A DNA stretch of 64,000 bases from an uncultured Collinsella sp. (GTDB taxonomy: Bacteria > Actinomycetota > Coriobacteriia > Coriobacteriales > Coriobacteriaceae), in assembly GCA_902470765.1 (NCBI GenBank), contig CABRHW010000001.1, forward strand, positions 1 to 64,000, in the 5' to 3' direction. The translations under genes were made by a program, and so were the position numbers. Positions within the stretch are counted from its first letter, which is position 1. Each line of letters starts with the position of its first letter. Below the pieces are notes generated by a model. That model was not told where the DNA came from. It saw only the letters and a list, made by a program, of their open reading frames with translations, and searched no databases. Below are positions 16,729 through 26,842 of the stretch, one piece after another.

Positions 16729-17145
16729 CTACAAATCGGTCCCCGCGCCCAGCAGCTTGCGCATGACCTGTTCGGGGTTAACCGAGCCATCGCGCGGGGC
16801 CAGGGCAGTGATCTTCTTCTGCATCTTGTACTCGTGCAGCTCGTCCTCGAGCTGGCGCACGCGGGCGCGGAGCTTTTCGTTCTCGCGCTCGCGCTCCTCG
16901 GCACGCTCCTTCATATCGAGGATGCGCACCACGCCGGCAAGGTTGATACCCTCGTCGGTCAGCTGGTTGATGAGCTCCAGGCGCTCGATATCGGCACGCG
17001 AATACAGGCGCGTGTTACCGCCCGAGCGCTGGGGGTTCACCAGGCCCTTGGACTCGTAGACGCGCAGGGTCTGCGGATGCATGCCGGTCAGCTCGGCCGC
17101 CACGCTGATCATGTACAGCGGTTTGTTCCTATTGTCCTCGGCCAT
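16729..17145 (-). CDS. hspR: Heat-shock repressor HspR (MerR family)
   Basis: A 138-residue MerR-type regulator. Residues about 10-80 hold the winged helix (MISVAAELTGMHPQTLRVYESKGLVNPQRSGG broken over helix-turn-helix and wing), followed by a coiled coil (about 80-112, rich in Glu/Arg) for dimerisation. In actinobacteria HspR represses dnaK and clpB operons by binding HAIR inverted repeats, often with DnaK as co-repressor. Here it is the last gene of the dnaK-grpE-dnaJ-hspR cluster, 72 bp after dnaJ, and matching HAIR-like elements lie upstream of dnaK and clpB, giving an autoregulatory loop. It is slightly truncated in front of the winged helix compared with none of the family norms; no defect is seen. 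Confidence 0.93.
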   Translation of the reverse strand: MAEDNRNKPLYMISVAAELTGMHPQTLRVYESKGLVNPQRSGGNTRLYSRADIERLELINQLTDEGINLAGVVRILDMKERAEERERENEKLRARVRQLEDELHEYKMQKKITALAPRDGSVNPEQVMRKLLGAGTDL

Positions 17146-17217
17146 GCTACCTGACCCCTTTCCGTCTCGTTATCGTCCATCATAAGCCCGCGGGCGCGGG
17201 CGTGCGCCACGACCGCC

Positions 17218-18183
17218 CTAGTACGTCGCCTTGTAACGGTTGACCTTCTCGCGGTAGTCGCGCGTGTCGGCCTCGCGCAGCTTGGTCATGGCATCGCGCT
17301 CGTCATCGGACAGGTTCGTGGGAACCTGCACCTTAATCTCGACGAGCAGCGCGCCTGTGCGGCCACGGTGCTTAACGTCGGGCGCGCCCATCTCCTTAAA
17401 GCGGAACTTCTTGCCCGTCTGGGTACCCGCGGGCACCTTCAAACGGACCGTCGCACCGCCGGGCGTGGGCACGTCCACCGTGCAGCCGAGCGCCGCCTCG
17501 TAGACCGAGACCGGTACCTCCATGGTCACGTCGGCACCTTTGCGCTTAAACAGCGGATGCTCCTCCACGTGCGTGGTCACGACCAGGTCGCCGCGCTCGC
17601 CGCCGGCAACGCCATACTCGCCGCGACGTTTATAACGCAGCTTGCCGCCGTCGACCGCGCCTGCAGGCACCGAGACCGTAATGGTCTGCTGCTCGCCCGT
17701 CGAGGGAATACGGTAGGTGACCTTGTGCGTCACACCGCGAAACGCGTCCTCGGCCGTCACATCAACGGTCAGCGACAGGTCGCCGCCCTTGCGAGCGCGG
17801 CTGCGACCCGCGCCGGCACCGGCAGCGCCCGCAGCCCCGGCAAAGCCCGAGCCCCAATCGCTGCCCCAAGCGCCGTTGCCGCTAAAGATGCTGTCGAAGA
17901 TATCGCCCCAGCCACTGGCGCCCGCGCCGGCACCGTAGCCACCGCCATACGCGCCGCCCGCGCCCGGCATGCCGCCAAACATGAGCATCTGGTCGTACTC
18001 TTTGCGCTTCTTCTCGTCCGAAAGCGTCTCGTAGGCCTCGCTGATCTCCTTGAACTTGGCCTCGTCGCCGCCGGCATCGGGGTGATATTTTTGCGCGAGC
18101 TTGCGAAACGCGCTCTTGATCTCTTTGTCGGAGGCGCTCTTGGATACGCCCAGGATGTCATAGAAGGTTTTGCCTGCAGCCAT
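17218..18183 (-). CDS. dnaJ: DnaJ-type co-chaperone without zinc finger
   Basis: A 321-residue J-domain protein that stimulates DnaK ATPase and delivers substrates. The J domain spans about residues 6-70 with HPD at 34-36. A Gly/Ala-rich linker (about 73-130) includes GGMPGAGGAYGGG. The two C-terminal beta-sandwich domains follow (about 140-305). The CxxCxGxG zinc-finger repeats of classical DnaJ are absent, so the architecture is that of CbpA/DnaJ2 although the gene is in the dnaK operon. Two hairpins separate it from grpE (18206-18227 and 18259-18284), so expression relative to dnaK may be reduced or independently driven. Confidence 0.93.
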   Translation of the reverse strand: MAAGKTFYDILGVSKSASDKEIKSAFRKLAQKYHPDAGGDEAKFKEISEAYETLSDEKKRKEYDQMLMFGGMPGAGGAYGGGYGAGAGASGWGDIFDSIFSGNGAWGSDWGSGFAGAAGAAGAGAGRSRARKGGDLSLTVDVTAEDAFRGVTHKVTYRIPSTGEQQTITVSVPAGAVDGGKLRYKRRGEYGVAGGERGDLVVTTHVEEHPLFKRKGADVTMEVPVSVYEAALGCTVDVPTPGGATVRLKVPAGTQTGKKFRFKEMGAPDVKHRGRTGALLVEIKVQVPTNLSDDERDAMTKLREADTRDYREKVNRYKATY

Positions 18184-18205
18184 CGTAGCTCCTCTCCTGT
18201 TACAT

Positions 18206-18227
18206 CCGCCGTCCCTGCGGACGGCGG
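18206..18227. promoter_or_regulatory. Hairpin in the dnaJ leader
   Basis: CCGCCGTCC-CTGC-GGACGGCGG, a perfect 9-bp stem 23 bp upstream of the dnaJ start, near its ribosome binding site (GGAGAGGAGC). No T tract follows. Confidence 0.5.
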
Positions 18228-18258
18228 CTCATGCTGTCACATGGCACTTGGCCAGAAA

Positions 18259-18284
18259 GGGCCCCGGGTGTTGCCCCGGGGCCC
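18259..18284 (-). terminator. Terminator-like hairpin inside the dnaK operon
   Basis: On the minus strand a 10-bp GC stem (GGGCCCCGGG / CCCGGGGCCC, 6-nt loop) is followed by TTTCTGG, 8 bp after the grpE stop. It could attenuate dnaJ-hspR relative to dnaK-grpE or protect the dnaK-grpE 3' end. Confidence 0.65.
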
Positions 18285-18291
18285 TTCTCAA

Positions 18292-19134
18292 TTACTCCTC
18301 GGTGCTCTCGGCCGTATCGGCCGTAGCATCCTCGGGCGCCGCTTCGGGCTCCGGTGCGGGGCGCTTCTCGCCACCGTAGGTCACCGTCACCATGGCGGAA
18401 CGCAGGATGCGATCCGCCATGCGGTAGCCCTTCTGGTACACATCGTTGACGGTCTCGTCGTACTGCGATGCGTCCTCGACACGCCCCACAGCCTGGTGCT
18501 CGAGCGGATCGAACGCCTCGCCCTTGGGGTCTATGGGCTCAACGCCCTCGTGCGCAAACACATCGAGCAGCTTGGCATGCACCGCGTCAACGCCATCGAC
18601 GAACTGCTTAAAATCGTCGGAAAGCTCCTGGCCACGGGCATGGTCAATTGCACGCTCGATATCGTCAACCACCGGCAGCAGCGCAGTGACGAGCTTCTCG
18701 GTCGCGCGCTCGCGCTCGGCGATGCGCTCGTTGGCGGTGCGGCGACGGAAGTTCTCCCAGTCGGCCTGCAGACGGGCGGTGCGCTCGGTGGCGTCCTTTG
18801 CCTTGTCCTCGGCGGCCTTCTGAGCCTCTGCCGCAGCATCGAGCTCGCTGCGCACGTCGGCAAGCTCCTTTTGGGCCTGCTCGAACTTGAGCTTAAAGTC
18901 GTTGTCGGCGGCTTCTTCACCGGCGCGGATAGCGGCTTCCACCATCTCGTCCTCGGTCATCGTCGCCTCCTTGTTGGAATCCTCTACCTGGTTCTCGGCA
19001 GCCTCGGCGGCCGGGGCCTCGTTGGCCTCGGTATCGTCTGCGGCCTCTACGGGAATCTTCACGTCCTTCTCCTCAGAGTCAACGGGGGCGGCGCCAGCGG
19101 CAGCCGCCTCCGTGCGAGCTTTACGGGCGGACAT
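18292..19134 (-). CDS. grpE: Nucleotide exchange factor GrpE
   Basis: A 280-residue GrpE, which releases ADP from DnaK. The long coiled-coil helix (about residues 70-135, with DWENFRRRTANERI) and the C-terminal beta wing (GYRMADRILRSAMVTV) are clear. It is longer than most GrpE proteins (about 180-230) because of an acidic Ala/Glu-rich N-terminal region of some 60 residues and an acidic C-terminal tail. It starts 2 bp after the dnaK stop, so translation is probably coupled; the ribosome binding site (GAGGAC) lies in the end of dnaK. An internal ATG (MTEDEMVEAA, about residue 60) is a possible secondary start. Confidence 0.95.
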   Translation of the reverse strand: MSARKARTEAAAAGAAPVDSEEKDVKIPVEAADDTEANEAPAAEAAENQVEDSNKEATMTEDEMVEAAIRAGEEAADNDFKLKFEQAQKELADVRSELDAAAEAQKAAEDKAKDATERTARLQADWENFRRRTANERIAERERATEKLVTALLPVVDDIERAIDHARGQELSDDFKQFVDGVDAVHAKLLDVFAHEGVEPIDPKGEAFDPLEHQAVGRVEDASQYDETVNDVYQKGYRMADRILRSAMVTVTYGGEKRPAPEPEAAPEDATADTAESTEE

Positions 19135-19136
19135 GA

Positions 19137-21029
<1,893 letters not shown>

Positions 21030-21138
21030 TAGAAATTCCCTCTCTCTTTTGCGTTCGCGCCGCCTCGATGATCTGTCGCGCGGCGCTTCGGCTTGTCTTT
21101 CAGGATGTAGTGTATCCCCTTATGGGTCGGAATATACA

Positions 21139-21165
21139 AAATCTAAGTCAATTCATATAAGATTT
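21139..21165 (-). promoter_or_regulatory. HAIR-like HspR operator upstream of dnaK
   Basis: AAATCTAAGTC-N5-ATATAAGATTT, identical to the clpB element in both 11-nt arms and in spacer length. On the minus strand TTGACT inside it could serve as a -35 box, so repressor and polymerase would compete. Confidence 0.78.
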
Positions 21166-21572
21166 CTTATTGCCGAGAGTTTAGGTTCGCAAATGCGCAG
21201 GTAGACGCACTGTTTGAGTTCTGGGCAAATCTATTGAGATCTATGTAGAGATGGCTGAGGTTTGGATCTGGGGGTGCCTGGGGCGGTCTTGGGCGACTCC
21301 GAGGAAGGCGTGACCCGTTTTGGGCGTCGATTCCGGGACACGCTTTCCAAAAGCTCGCTCAATCGCTCAATATTACGAGTCACCTTTAGCTAACATTTGC
21401 GCAGCTCAGCGACCCCACCTGCGAATTGTTTAGTAAGCCGTGGCATACTCGGCGAACGGTATGAAGATGCCGGTCAGAGGGTATTGCAAACGGTCGCTCC
21501 CGTGGTATGTTTTTGCCCGAATCAAACCGGCGCGCATCGTCTGTAGCGTCGGTCAACAGAGAGGAAACTACC
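21166..21572. other. Gap between dnaK promoter and ferredoxin gene
   Basis: About 400 bp without a convincing gene. The one notable structure is an imperfect inverted repeat (GGAAGGCGTGACCCG at 21303-21317 against 21334-21348, 13 of 15 pairs), with the GGGAC core also found in other intergenic palindromes. The ferredoxin promoter must lie in the right-hand part; no clear boxes were chosen. Confidence 0.4.
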
Positions 21573-21758
21573 ATGGCTCATCCCGTAATTGATGCCGACG
21601 AGTGCATCGCTTGTGGCGTTTGCGTCGACTCCTGCCCCGCTGGCGTTCTGGAGCTCCAGGACGTCGCCACCGTCGCTGACGAGGATTCCTGCGTCGCCTG
21701 TGGCGCTTGCCAGGACGCTTGCCCCGCTGGCGCGATCACCGAGATCGTCGAGGAGTAA
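21573..21758 (+). CDS. 2[4Fe-4S] ferredoxin
   Basis: A 61-residue clostridial-type ferredoxin carrying two cluster motifs: C11, C14, C17 with C21, and C40, C43, C46 with C50 (CIACGVCVDSCP and CVACGACQDACP). Each cluster takes three cysteines from its own motif and the fourth from the other. It is a soluble low-potential electron carrier for anaerobic redox enzymes, possibly including the oxidoreductase at 735-3512 or hydrogenase, but no partner is adjacent. GAGAGGAAAC precedes the ATG. It is monocistronic, closed by a strong terminator. Confidence 0.95.
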   Translation: MAHPVIDADECIACGVCVDSCPAGVLELQDVATVADEDSCVACGACQDACPAGAITEIVEE

Positions 21759-21800
21759 TAACTCCCCCACTTGCACACTCAAAAGTACACCGTGCACAAA

Positions 21801-21836
21801 AAAGGAGGCCTCCGCATCGCCGCGGAGGCCTCCTTT
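21801..21836 (+). terminator. Terminator of the ferredoxin gene
   Basis: AAAGGAGGCCTCCGC and GCGGAGGCCTCCTTT form a perfect 15-bp stem with a 6-base loop; TTTT follows. Being A-rich on the other side, it could work in both directions. Confidence 0.9.
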
Positions 21837-21875
21837 TGCATGTGCGGGCAGCTAATTTGGAGCGGAACCCTTGGC

Positions 21876-21942
21876 AGTTGCGGTGGAATAGTTCCTGTTT
21901 TATGGCTTGGATGCCGATTTTAGGAACTATTTCACCGCAACT
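21876..21942. repeat. Family 1 palindrome, complete copy
   Basis: AGTTGCGGTGGAATAGTTCCT (from 21876) faces AGGAACTATTTCACCGCAACT (to 21942), one mismatch. It lies between the ferredoxin terminator and the niaR stop codon. Confidence 0.85.
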
Positions 21943-21959
21943 TATAGATGCAGCGTCGA

Positions 21960-22505
21960 CTAGGACAGGTCATCTTCGTAGGGCATTAGGTCTGCCAGAT
22001 AGCCCTTCTCCTTGAGCATGGCCTCGATCTCGTCGAGGGTTTGCTCGTCTTCTGCCGCAATGCGGTGGAAGTGATAGCCGCTCGTCACCGTTAGTAGCGG
22101 AAAGCTCTTGCCGCTCTCGATATCGTGCAGGTAGCGCTCAACATCGCGACGATTGCGGATGTCCAGGTCGGCCGTGATCTTGCCGTACACGCGGTGATTG
22201 ACGATCACGTTGAGCACGGCGCCGCCCGCGTCGACGATGCTCGTGAGCTCATCGCCCGCCTGCTCCACGCCGTGGCGAACCTTGACCAGACGCGTGGGCA
22301 CAGCCGGGCTGCTCGCCGCCTCCTGTAGCACATAGCCGCGATTGGTGGCGACGATATCGTGTCCGTCGGCGCGCAGCAGGGCAATGTCCTGCACCACGAC
22401 CTGGCGGCTCACACCCACCTCGCGGGCAAGCGCGCTGCCCGAAACGGGCTCCGTGGCCCCCTCAAGTACGCCCATGATGGCACGGCGACGCTCGCGGGCG
22501 TCCAT
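21960..22505 (-). CDS. niaR: NAD biosynthesis repressor NiaR (HTH plus 3H domain)
   Basis: A 181-residue regulator. Residues 1 to about 60 form a winged helix (ALAREVGVSRQVVVQDIALLRADG). The rest is a 3H domain named for conserved histidines (VRHGVEQAG, NHRVYG and GYHFHRI are visible), which in NiaR binds nicotinic acid as co-repressor. Family knowledge: NiaR represses nadABC and niacin transport genes. Its start overlaps the nadC stop at 22505, so it is the last gene of nadA-nadB-nadC-niaR and should regulate its own operon through the dyad at 25869-25912. Confidence 0.92.
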   Translation of the reverse strand: MDARERRRAIMGVLEGATEPVSGSALAREVGVSRQVVVQDIALLRADGHDIVATNRGYVLQEAASSPAVPTRLVKVRHGVEQAGDELTSIVDAGGAVLNVIVNHRVYGKITADLDIRNRRDVERYLHDIESGKSFPLLTVTSGYHFHRIAAEDEQTLDEIEAMLKEKGYLADLMPYEDDLS

Positions 22506-23365
22506 TATTTACCGTCCAGCAGACGCAGGTGCTTAAGCGAGAGGTCGAGAATCGGCGCAGAGTGCGTCAACGCCCCCGAGCTAATAAAGTCAACGCCCAG
22601 GTCGGCGAGCGCTCGGATATTGCTGGCATCCACGTTGCCCGAGCACTCGGTCTTGGCGCGGCCGGCGATAAGCTCAATCGCGGCAGCCATGTCGTCGTGG
22701 GTCATGTTGTCGAACATGATGATATCGGCACCGGCCTCCACGGCCTCGCGTACCATGTCCAAGTTCTCGCACTCAATCTCGACCGTCGTGGTAAACGATG
22801 CGTGGGCACGTGCCATCTCGATCGCACGCGTCACACCACCGGCGGCGTCGATATGGTTGTCCTTAAGCATGACGGCTGTCGACAGGTTGTAGCGGTGGTT
22901 GCTGCCACCGCCGATCTCGACCGCGGCCTTCTCGAAGACGCGCATGCCCGGCGTGGTCTTGCGCGTGTCGACAAGCACGGTCTTGGTGCCCACGAGCGCA
23001 GCCGCCATCCGATGCGTGTAAGTAGCGATACCGCTCATGCGCTGCAGGTAGTTGAGCGCCACGCGCTCGCCCGAAAGCAGCACGCGCGCGTCGCCGCGCA
23101 CCTGGCCCACGTGATCGCCGGCGTGCACCTCGTCGCCATCCGAGACATCGAACAACACGGAGCTCTGCGGATCCAGCAGCTCAAAGGTGCGGGCGAATAC
23201 GTCCAGGCCGGCGATAATGCCGTCGGCCTTGGCGATGAGCTCCACCATGGCGGGACGCGCCGTGGGGCACACGCTCGCCGTGCTCACGTCCTCAAACGTA
23301 ATGTCCTCGCGCAGGGCCTGCAGAATCAGATCATCGACGACGAGTTTCATGGTAATGGGATTCAT
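22505..23365 (-). CDS. nadC: Nicotinate-nucleotide pyrophosphorylase (quinolinate phosphoribosyltransferase) NadC
   Basis: A 286-residue enzyme converting quinolinate and PRPP to nicotinate mononucleotide, CO2 and PPi. Family features: LALREDI-like N-terminus (ILQALREDITFEDVS), RKTTPGMRVFEKAAVEIGGGSNHRYNL broken around the substrate-binding arginines, and the conserved KDNHI and IECENL strands of the barrel. It begins 3 bp after the nadB stop and overlaps niaR at its end, so translational coupling is likely. Length is normal. Confidence 0.96.
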   Translation of the reverse strand: MNPITMKLVVDDLILQALREDITFEDVSTASVCPTARPAMVELIAKADGIIAGLDVFARTFELLDPQSSVLFDVSDGDEVHAGDHVGQVRGDARVLLSGERVALNYLQRMSGIATYTHRMAAALVGTKTVLVDTRKTTPGMRVFEKAAVEIGGGSNHRYNLSTAVMLKDNHIDAAGGVTRAIEMARAHASFTTTVEIECENLDMVREAVEAGADIIMFDNMTHDDMAAAIELIAGRAKTECSGNVDASNIRALADLGVDFISSGALTHSAPILDLSLKHLRLLDGK

Positions 23366-23368
23366 GGT

Positions 23369-24745
23369 CTACTCCTCCACGGCCTGCGTGCCGGCGGCAC
23401 GGGCCAGATCATCGATTGCAAGGGTATCGGAACCCAAGGCGCGATGGCGTCCATCGAGCGCGGGCTCGCCTGCCTGTTCCACGGCCAGCGACTCGCCGGT
23501 GCGCATACGCCAAGCAGCGCGGCGACCCCAGACTAGGGACTCGAGCAGGCTGTTGGAAGCCAGGCGATTCTTGCCGTGAACGCCATTGCAGGCCGTCTCG
23601 CCAGCGGCGTAGAGCTCGGGCATCGAGGTGCGGCCGTCCTTGTCGACCCACACGCCGCCCATAAAGTAGTGCTGCGTGGGCGTGACGGGGATGGGCTCAT
23701 CCAGGATGTCGCGACCGTCCTCAAGGCAGCGCGCGCGGATGTTGGCGAAGTGCCCGGTCACCACGTCGCGCTCGACGGGGGCAAAGCTCAGCCACTCGTG
23801 CTCGGTGCCGTCCTGCTTCATCTGCTCGCGAATAGCAGCGGCGACCACATCGCGCGGCTGCAGCTCGTCGGTAAAGCGCTCGCCGGCGGCATTGAGCAAA
23901 ATCGCGCCCTCGCCGCGGCAGCTCTCGCTGATCAGGAAGGTGCGGCCCGGCTGTGGCGAGAACAGTCCCGTGGGGTGAATCTGCACGTAGTCCAGGTGCT
24001 CCATCGTAATGCCATGCTCCTGAGCAATGTAGCAGGCATCGCCCGTGAGCTGCGGGTAGTTAGTCGAATGGTCGTATACGCCGCCGATACCGCCCGTAGC
24101 CCACAGCGTGTGGCGGGCATGGATCTTAAAAGGCTCGCCGGCATGCACGCCCTCAGCGGCATTTGCCAGCTCGTCGGCGGGGCGAGCCGAATCGCCCTCA
24201 TCCACGGCAACGGCGACAACGCCGGTGCACACCGTGGCGCCATCGCGCTCGGCGGTCAGGATGTCGGTCATGGCAACGTGTTCGAGAATCTGCACGTTGT
24301 CCAGCTTACGGACAGCCTGGAGCAGCTTGGTCGTAATCTCCTTGCCCGTAATATCGGCATGGAAGGCGATGCGCGGGCGGCTGTGCGCGCCCTCGCGGGT
24401 AAAGTCGAGGCTGCCGTCGGCCTTGCGCTCAAAGTCCACGCCCATCGCCAGCAGGTCGTTGATGACCGAGCGGCTCGAGCGGATCATGATGTCTACGCTC
24501 TCGCGGCGGTTCTCGTAGTGACCGGCGTGCATGGTGTCCTCAAAGAAGGCATCGTAGTCCGAGCCCTCGGGCAGCACGCAGATGCCGCCCTGTGCGAGCA
24601 TCGAATCGCACTCGTCGACCGCGCCCTTGGAGAGCATGATCACGCGCGTGCTCGTCGGCAGATTGAGAGCCGCATACAGGCCCGCCACGCCGCAGCCGGC
24701 AATGACGACGTCGCACTCCATGTCGGAGTATTGCTTGGTTTCCAC
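23369..24745 (-). CDS. nadB: L-aspartate oxidase NadB
   Basis: A 458-residue flavoprotein oxidising L-aspartate to iminoaspartate, the first step of NAD synthesis; under anaerobic conditions fumarate is the likely electron acceptor. The FAD motif DVVIAGCGVAGLYAAL is at about residues 13-28 and the succinate-dehydrogenase-like region MEHLDYVQIHPTG and SESCRGEGAIL are visible. It is shorter than E. coli NadB (540) mainly at the C-terminus. A GTG start at 24745 is chosen: GGGAGAGG lies 6 nt upstream and FAD-domain spacing fits; upstream in-frame sequence overlaps nadA in another frame. Second gene of the operon. Confidence 0.95.
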   Translation of the reverse strand: METKQYSDMECDVVIAGCGVAGLYAALNLPTSTRVIMLSKGAVDECDSMLAQGGICVLPEGSDYDAFFEDTMHAGHYENRRESVDIMIRSSRSVINDLLAMGVDFERKADGSLDFTREGAHSRPRIAFHADITGKEITTKLLQAVRKLDNVQILEHVAMTDILTAERDGATVCTGVVAVAVDEGDSARPADELANAAEGVHAGEPFKIHARHTLWATGGIGGVYDHSTNYPQLTGDACYIAQEHGITMEHLDYVQIHPTGLFSPQPGRTFLISESCRGEGAILLNAAGERFTDELQPRDVVAAAIREQMKQDGTEHEWLSFAPVERDVVTGHFANIRARCLEDGRDILDEPIPVTPTQHYFMGGVWVDKDGRTSMPELYAAGETACNGVHGKNRLASNSLLESLVWGRRAAWRMRTGESLAVEQAGEPALDGRHRALGSDTLAIDDLARAAGTQAVEE

Positions 24746-24801
24746 AGGAATCCTCTCCCTTGTAATGTGACATAAGGGGCCGCCCCTCATGTCACGTTGT
24801 T

Positions 24802-25827
24802 TTAGCGCGCCGCGTACTCGAGCATGCGGTCGAGCGTGAGCTTGGCCTGGTCGGCGGCCTCGTCCGACACGCCGATCTGCACCTCGCCCTCGCCCGTCTC
24901 TAGGCAGCGTACGAGTTTTTCGAGCGTGATGAGATCCATGTTGACGCAGGTGGGCTGCACCGCGGGGAAGTAGAACTTTTTGCCGGTGCCCTGGCAGCGG
25001 CGCTCGAGCTCGTAGAGCACGCCGCGGACCGTCACGATGATGAACTCGCTGGCGTCCGACTCCTCGGCATACTTGATGATGCCGGCGGTGGAGCCGATGT
25101 AGTCGGCCTCGGCCAGGACGTCGGCTTTGCACTCGGGGTGCGCCAGTACGAGCGCATCGGGATGCGCTTCCTGCGCGTCGACGATCTGCTCGACGGTGAT
25201 GATGTGATGACGCGGGCAGTAGCCCTTGTTGAGCAGAACGTGCTTTTGCGGCACCTGCTCGGCTACGAAGCGGCCCAGGTTTTGGTCGGGAATGAACAGG
25301 ATATGCTGCTGCGGCAGCTCGGACACGATCTTAACGGCGTTGGAGCTGGTGACGCACACGTCGCTCCAGCTCTTAATCTCGACTGTGGAGTTGACGTAGC
25401 AGACCACAGCAAGGTCGTCACCGTACTCGGCGCGGGCGGCGTCGACCGTCTCGCGCTTGACCATGTGCGCCATGGGGCAGTCCGCGCCCGGCTCGGGCAG
25501 CAGCACGGTCTTGGTGGGGTTGAGCAGCTTGGCGCTCTCGCCCATAAACTCCACGCCGCACAGCACGATAGTCTGCTGCGGCAGGCTCTTGGCGAGCTTT
25601 GCCAGGTAGAAGCTGTCGCCGACGTAATCGGCCACAGCCTGGACCTCGGGTGCCACGTAATAGTGTGCCAGGATCACCGCGTCGCGTTTGGTTTTAAGTT
25701 GTTGAATGGCCTCGACGAGCTCTGCGGGCACCAATGCCGCGCGCTCCGTTGCCGTCGTTGCCGATGCCAGGCCGGCCGCAATGTCGCGTGCAAGCTCCGA
25801 TGCATCCATGTTCGCGCTCTGTGCCAT
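24802..25827 (-). CDS. nadA: Quinolinate synthase NadA
   Basis: A 341-residue [4Fe-4S] enzyme that condenses iminoaspartate with dihydroxyacetone phosphate to quinolinate. Cysteine ligands are in IVLCGVEFMGE, in the CPMAHMV region and in VQPTCVNMD; the triplicated alpha/beta architecture (ILAHYYVAPEVQ, MGESAKLL) is typical. Start: ATG at 25827 with GAGAGGGG 5 nt upstream. It is the first gene of nadA-nadB-nadC-niaR; a large dyad 42 bp upstream is the probable NiaR operator. Confidence 0.96.
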   Translation of the reverse strand: MAQSANMDASELARDIAAGLASATTATERAALVPAELVEAIQQLKTKRDAVILAHYYVAPEVQAVADYVGDSFYLAKLAKSLPQQTIVLCGVEFMGESAKLLNPTKTVLLPEPGADCPMAHMVKRETVDAARAEYGDDLAVVCYVNSTVEIKSWSDVCVTSSNAVKIVSELPQQHILFIPDQNLGRFVAEQVPQKHVLLNKGYCPRHHIITVEQIVDAQEAHPDALVLAHPECKADVLAEADYIGSTAGIIKYAEESDASEFIIVTVRGVLYELERRCQGTGKKFYFPAVQPTCVNMDLITLEKLVRCLETGEGEVQIGVSDEAADQAKLTLDRMLEYAAR

Positions 25828-25868
25828 CAAGGCCCCTCTCTTTTGGCGAATCTTGGGGCTTTAGTATG

Positions 25869-25912
25869 ACACCTAGGTTTACAGCTGACAAGACAGCTGT
25901 AAACCTAGGTGT
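25869..25912 (-). promoter_or_regulatory. Dyad operator of the nad operon (predicted NiaR site)
   Basis: Perfect 19-bp arms, ACACCTAGGTTTACAGCTG (25869-25887) and its complement (25894-25912), with a 6-base centre ACAAGA. Each arm contains smaller palindromes CCTAGG and CAGCTG. Position just upstream of nadA in an operon that encodes NiaR makes it the operator candidate. Confidence 0.75.
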
Positions 25913-26119
25913 AAAGTTGAAATAAAGATTCGATCATGCGGCAGGCCCATTTTCGAACTGGCAAACTGAGGATAGCCGAGCTCTCGATAGCGTAGGAGGC
26001 ATCTTTCGCCACCGCAATACCGCTCGGCGCGAGTTGCGCACCGTGAGGCACGAACGGGCGCTCCCCCGCGAGTGGTCCGCGCCCAATGTGGCAAAATCGA
26101 ACTACTAAGGGGGCTCAGA

Positions 26120-26842
26120 ATGCTCAAGATTATTGCCTGCGACGATGACGTCGCTTTTCTAGATAGACTGCACCGGATGATCGACCGTTGGTCGATCGAG
26201 ACGGGCACGGCGGTCGATGTTGCGCTCGTCACGCGCGGCGAGGACCTGCTGGCGCGCCATGCCGCGTCGCGCGCCGACATCATCCTGCTCGACATGATCA
26301 TGCCGCTCGTCAACGGCATGGACACCGCACGCGAATTGCGCCAGGCCGACACCGCCGTGCGCCTGGTGTTCCTTACCTCGTCGCCCGAGTTTGCACTGGA
26401 ATCCTACGAGGTCCGCGCCTTCGACTATCTGCTCAAGCCCGTGACTTACGAACGCCTGGCGCAGTTACTCGACGAACTTTCGAGCATGCGCCCGGCGGCA
26501 ACCGACGAGCTCGTGATCAAAACGTCCTTTGGCTACCACGCCCTGCGCCTGTCCGACATCGAATATGCCGAGGCGCGCAACAAGCACGTGGTCTTCCACC
26601 TGCGCGACGGACGCGATATCGAGGCACTCGAGTCGTTCCGCAGCGTCGAGGACCGTTTGGCGCAAAATGCCACCTTCTTTAAATGCCACCGCAGCTACCA
26701 GGTCAACTTGCGCAACATCGACCACTTCGATCGCACGGACATCGTCATGCGCTCCGGCGTGTGCATTCCGCTGTCGCGCAGCAGCAAGCAGGGGTTCCAA
26801 GACGCCTACTTTGCGGTGCGCTTCGAGGGCGGGAGGCGCTGA
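26120..26842 (+). CDS. LytTR-family response regulator
   Basis: A 240-residue regulator. The receiver domain (about 1-118) has the acidic pocket DDD at 8-10, the phosphorylatable Asp58 in ILLDMIMP, and the Lys in LLKPV. The C-terminal LytTR DNA-binding domain (about 135-235) has the typical FKCHRSYQVNLRNI strand, as in AgrA and VirR. GGGGG lies 6 nt upstream of the ATG at 26120. The stop overlaps the start of the GHKL kinase by one base (TGATG), so they form an AgrA/AgrC-like pair. No AgrB or AgrD-like gene is adjacent, and the target genes are unknown. Confidence 0.92.
   Translation: MLKIIACDDDVAFLDRLHRMIDRWSIETGTAVDVALVTRGEDLLARHAASRADIILLDMIMPLVNGMDTARELRQADTAVRLVFLTSSPEFALESYEVRAFDYLLKPVTYERLAQLLDELSSMRPAATDELVIKTSFGYHALRLSDIEYAEARNKHVVFHLRDGRDIEALESFRSVEDRLAQNATFFKCHRSYQVNLRNIDHFDRTDIVMRSGVCIPLSRSSKQGFQDAYFAVRFEGGRR

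Noticed and set aside
24746..25132. Long N-terminal extension of NadB
   Set aside because: It overlaps nadA in another frame and is Arg/Pro/His-rich; the GTG at 24745 has a strong ribosome binding site and correct distance to the FAD motif.
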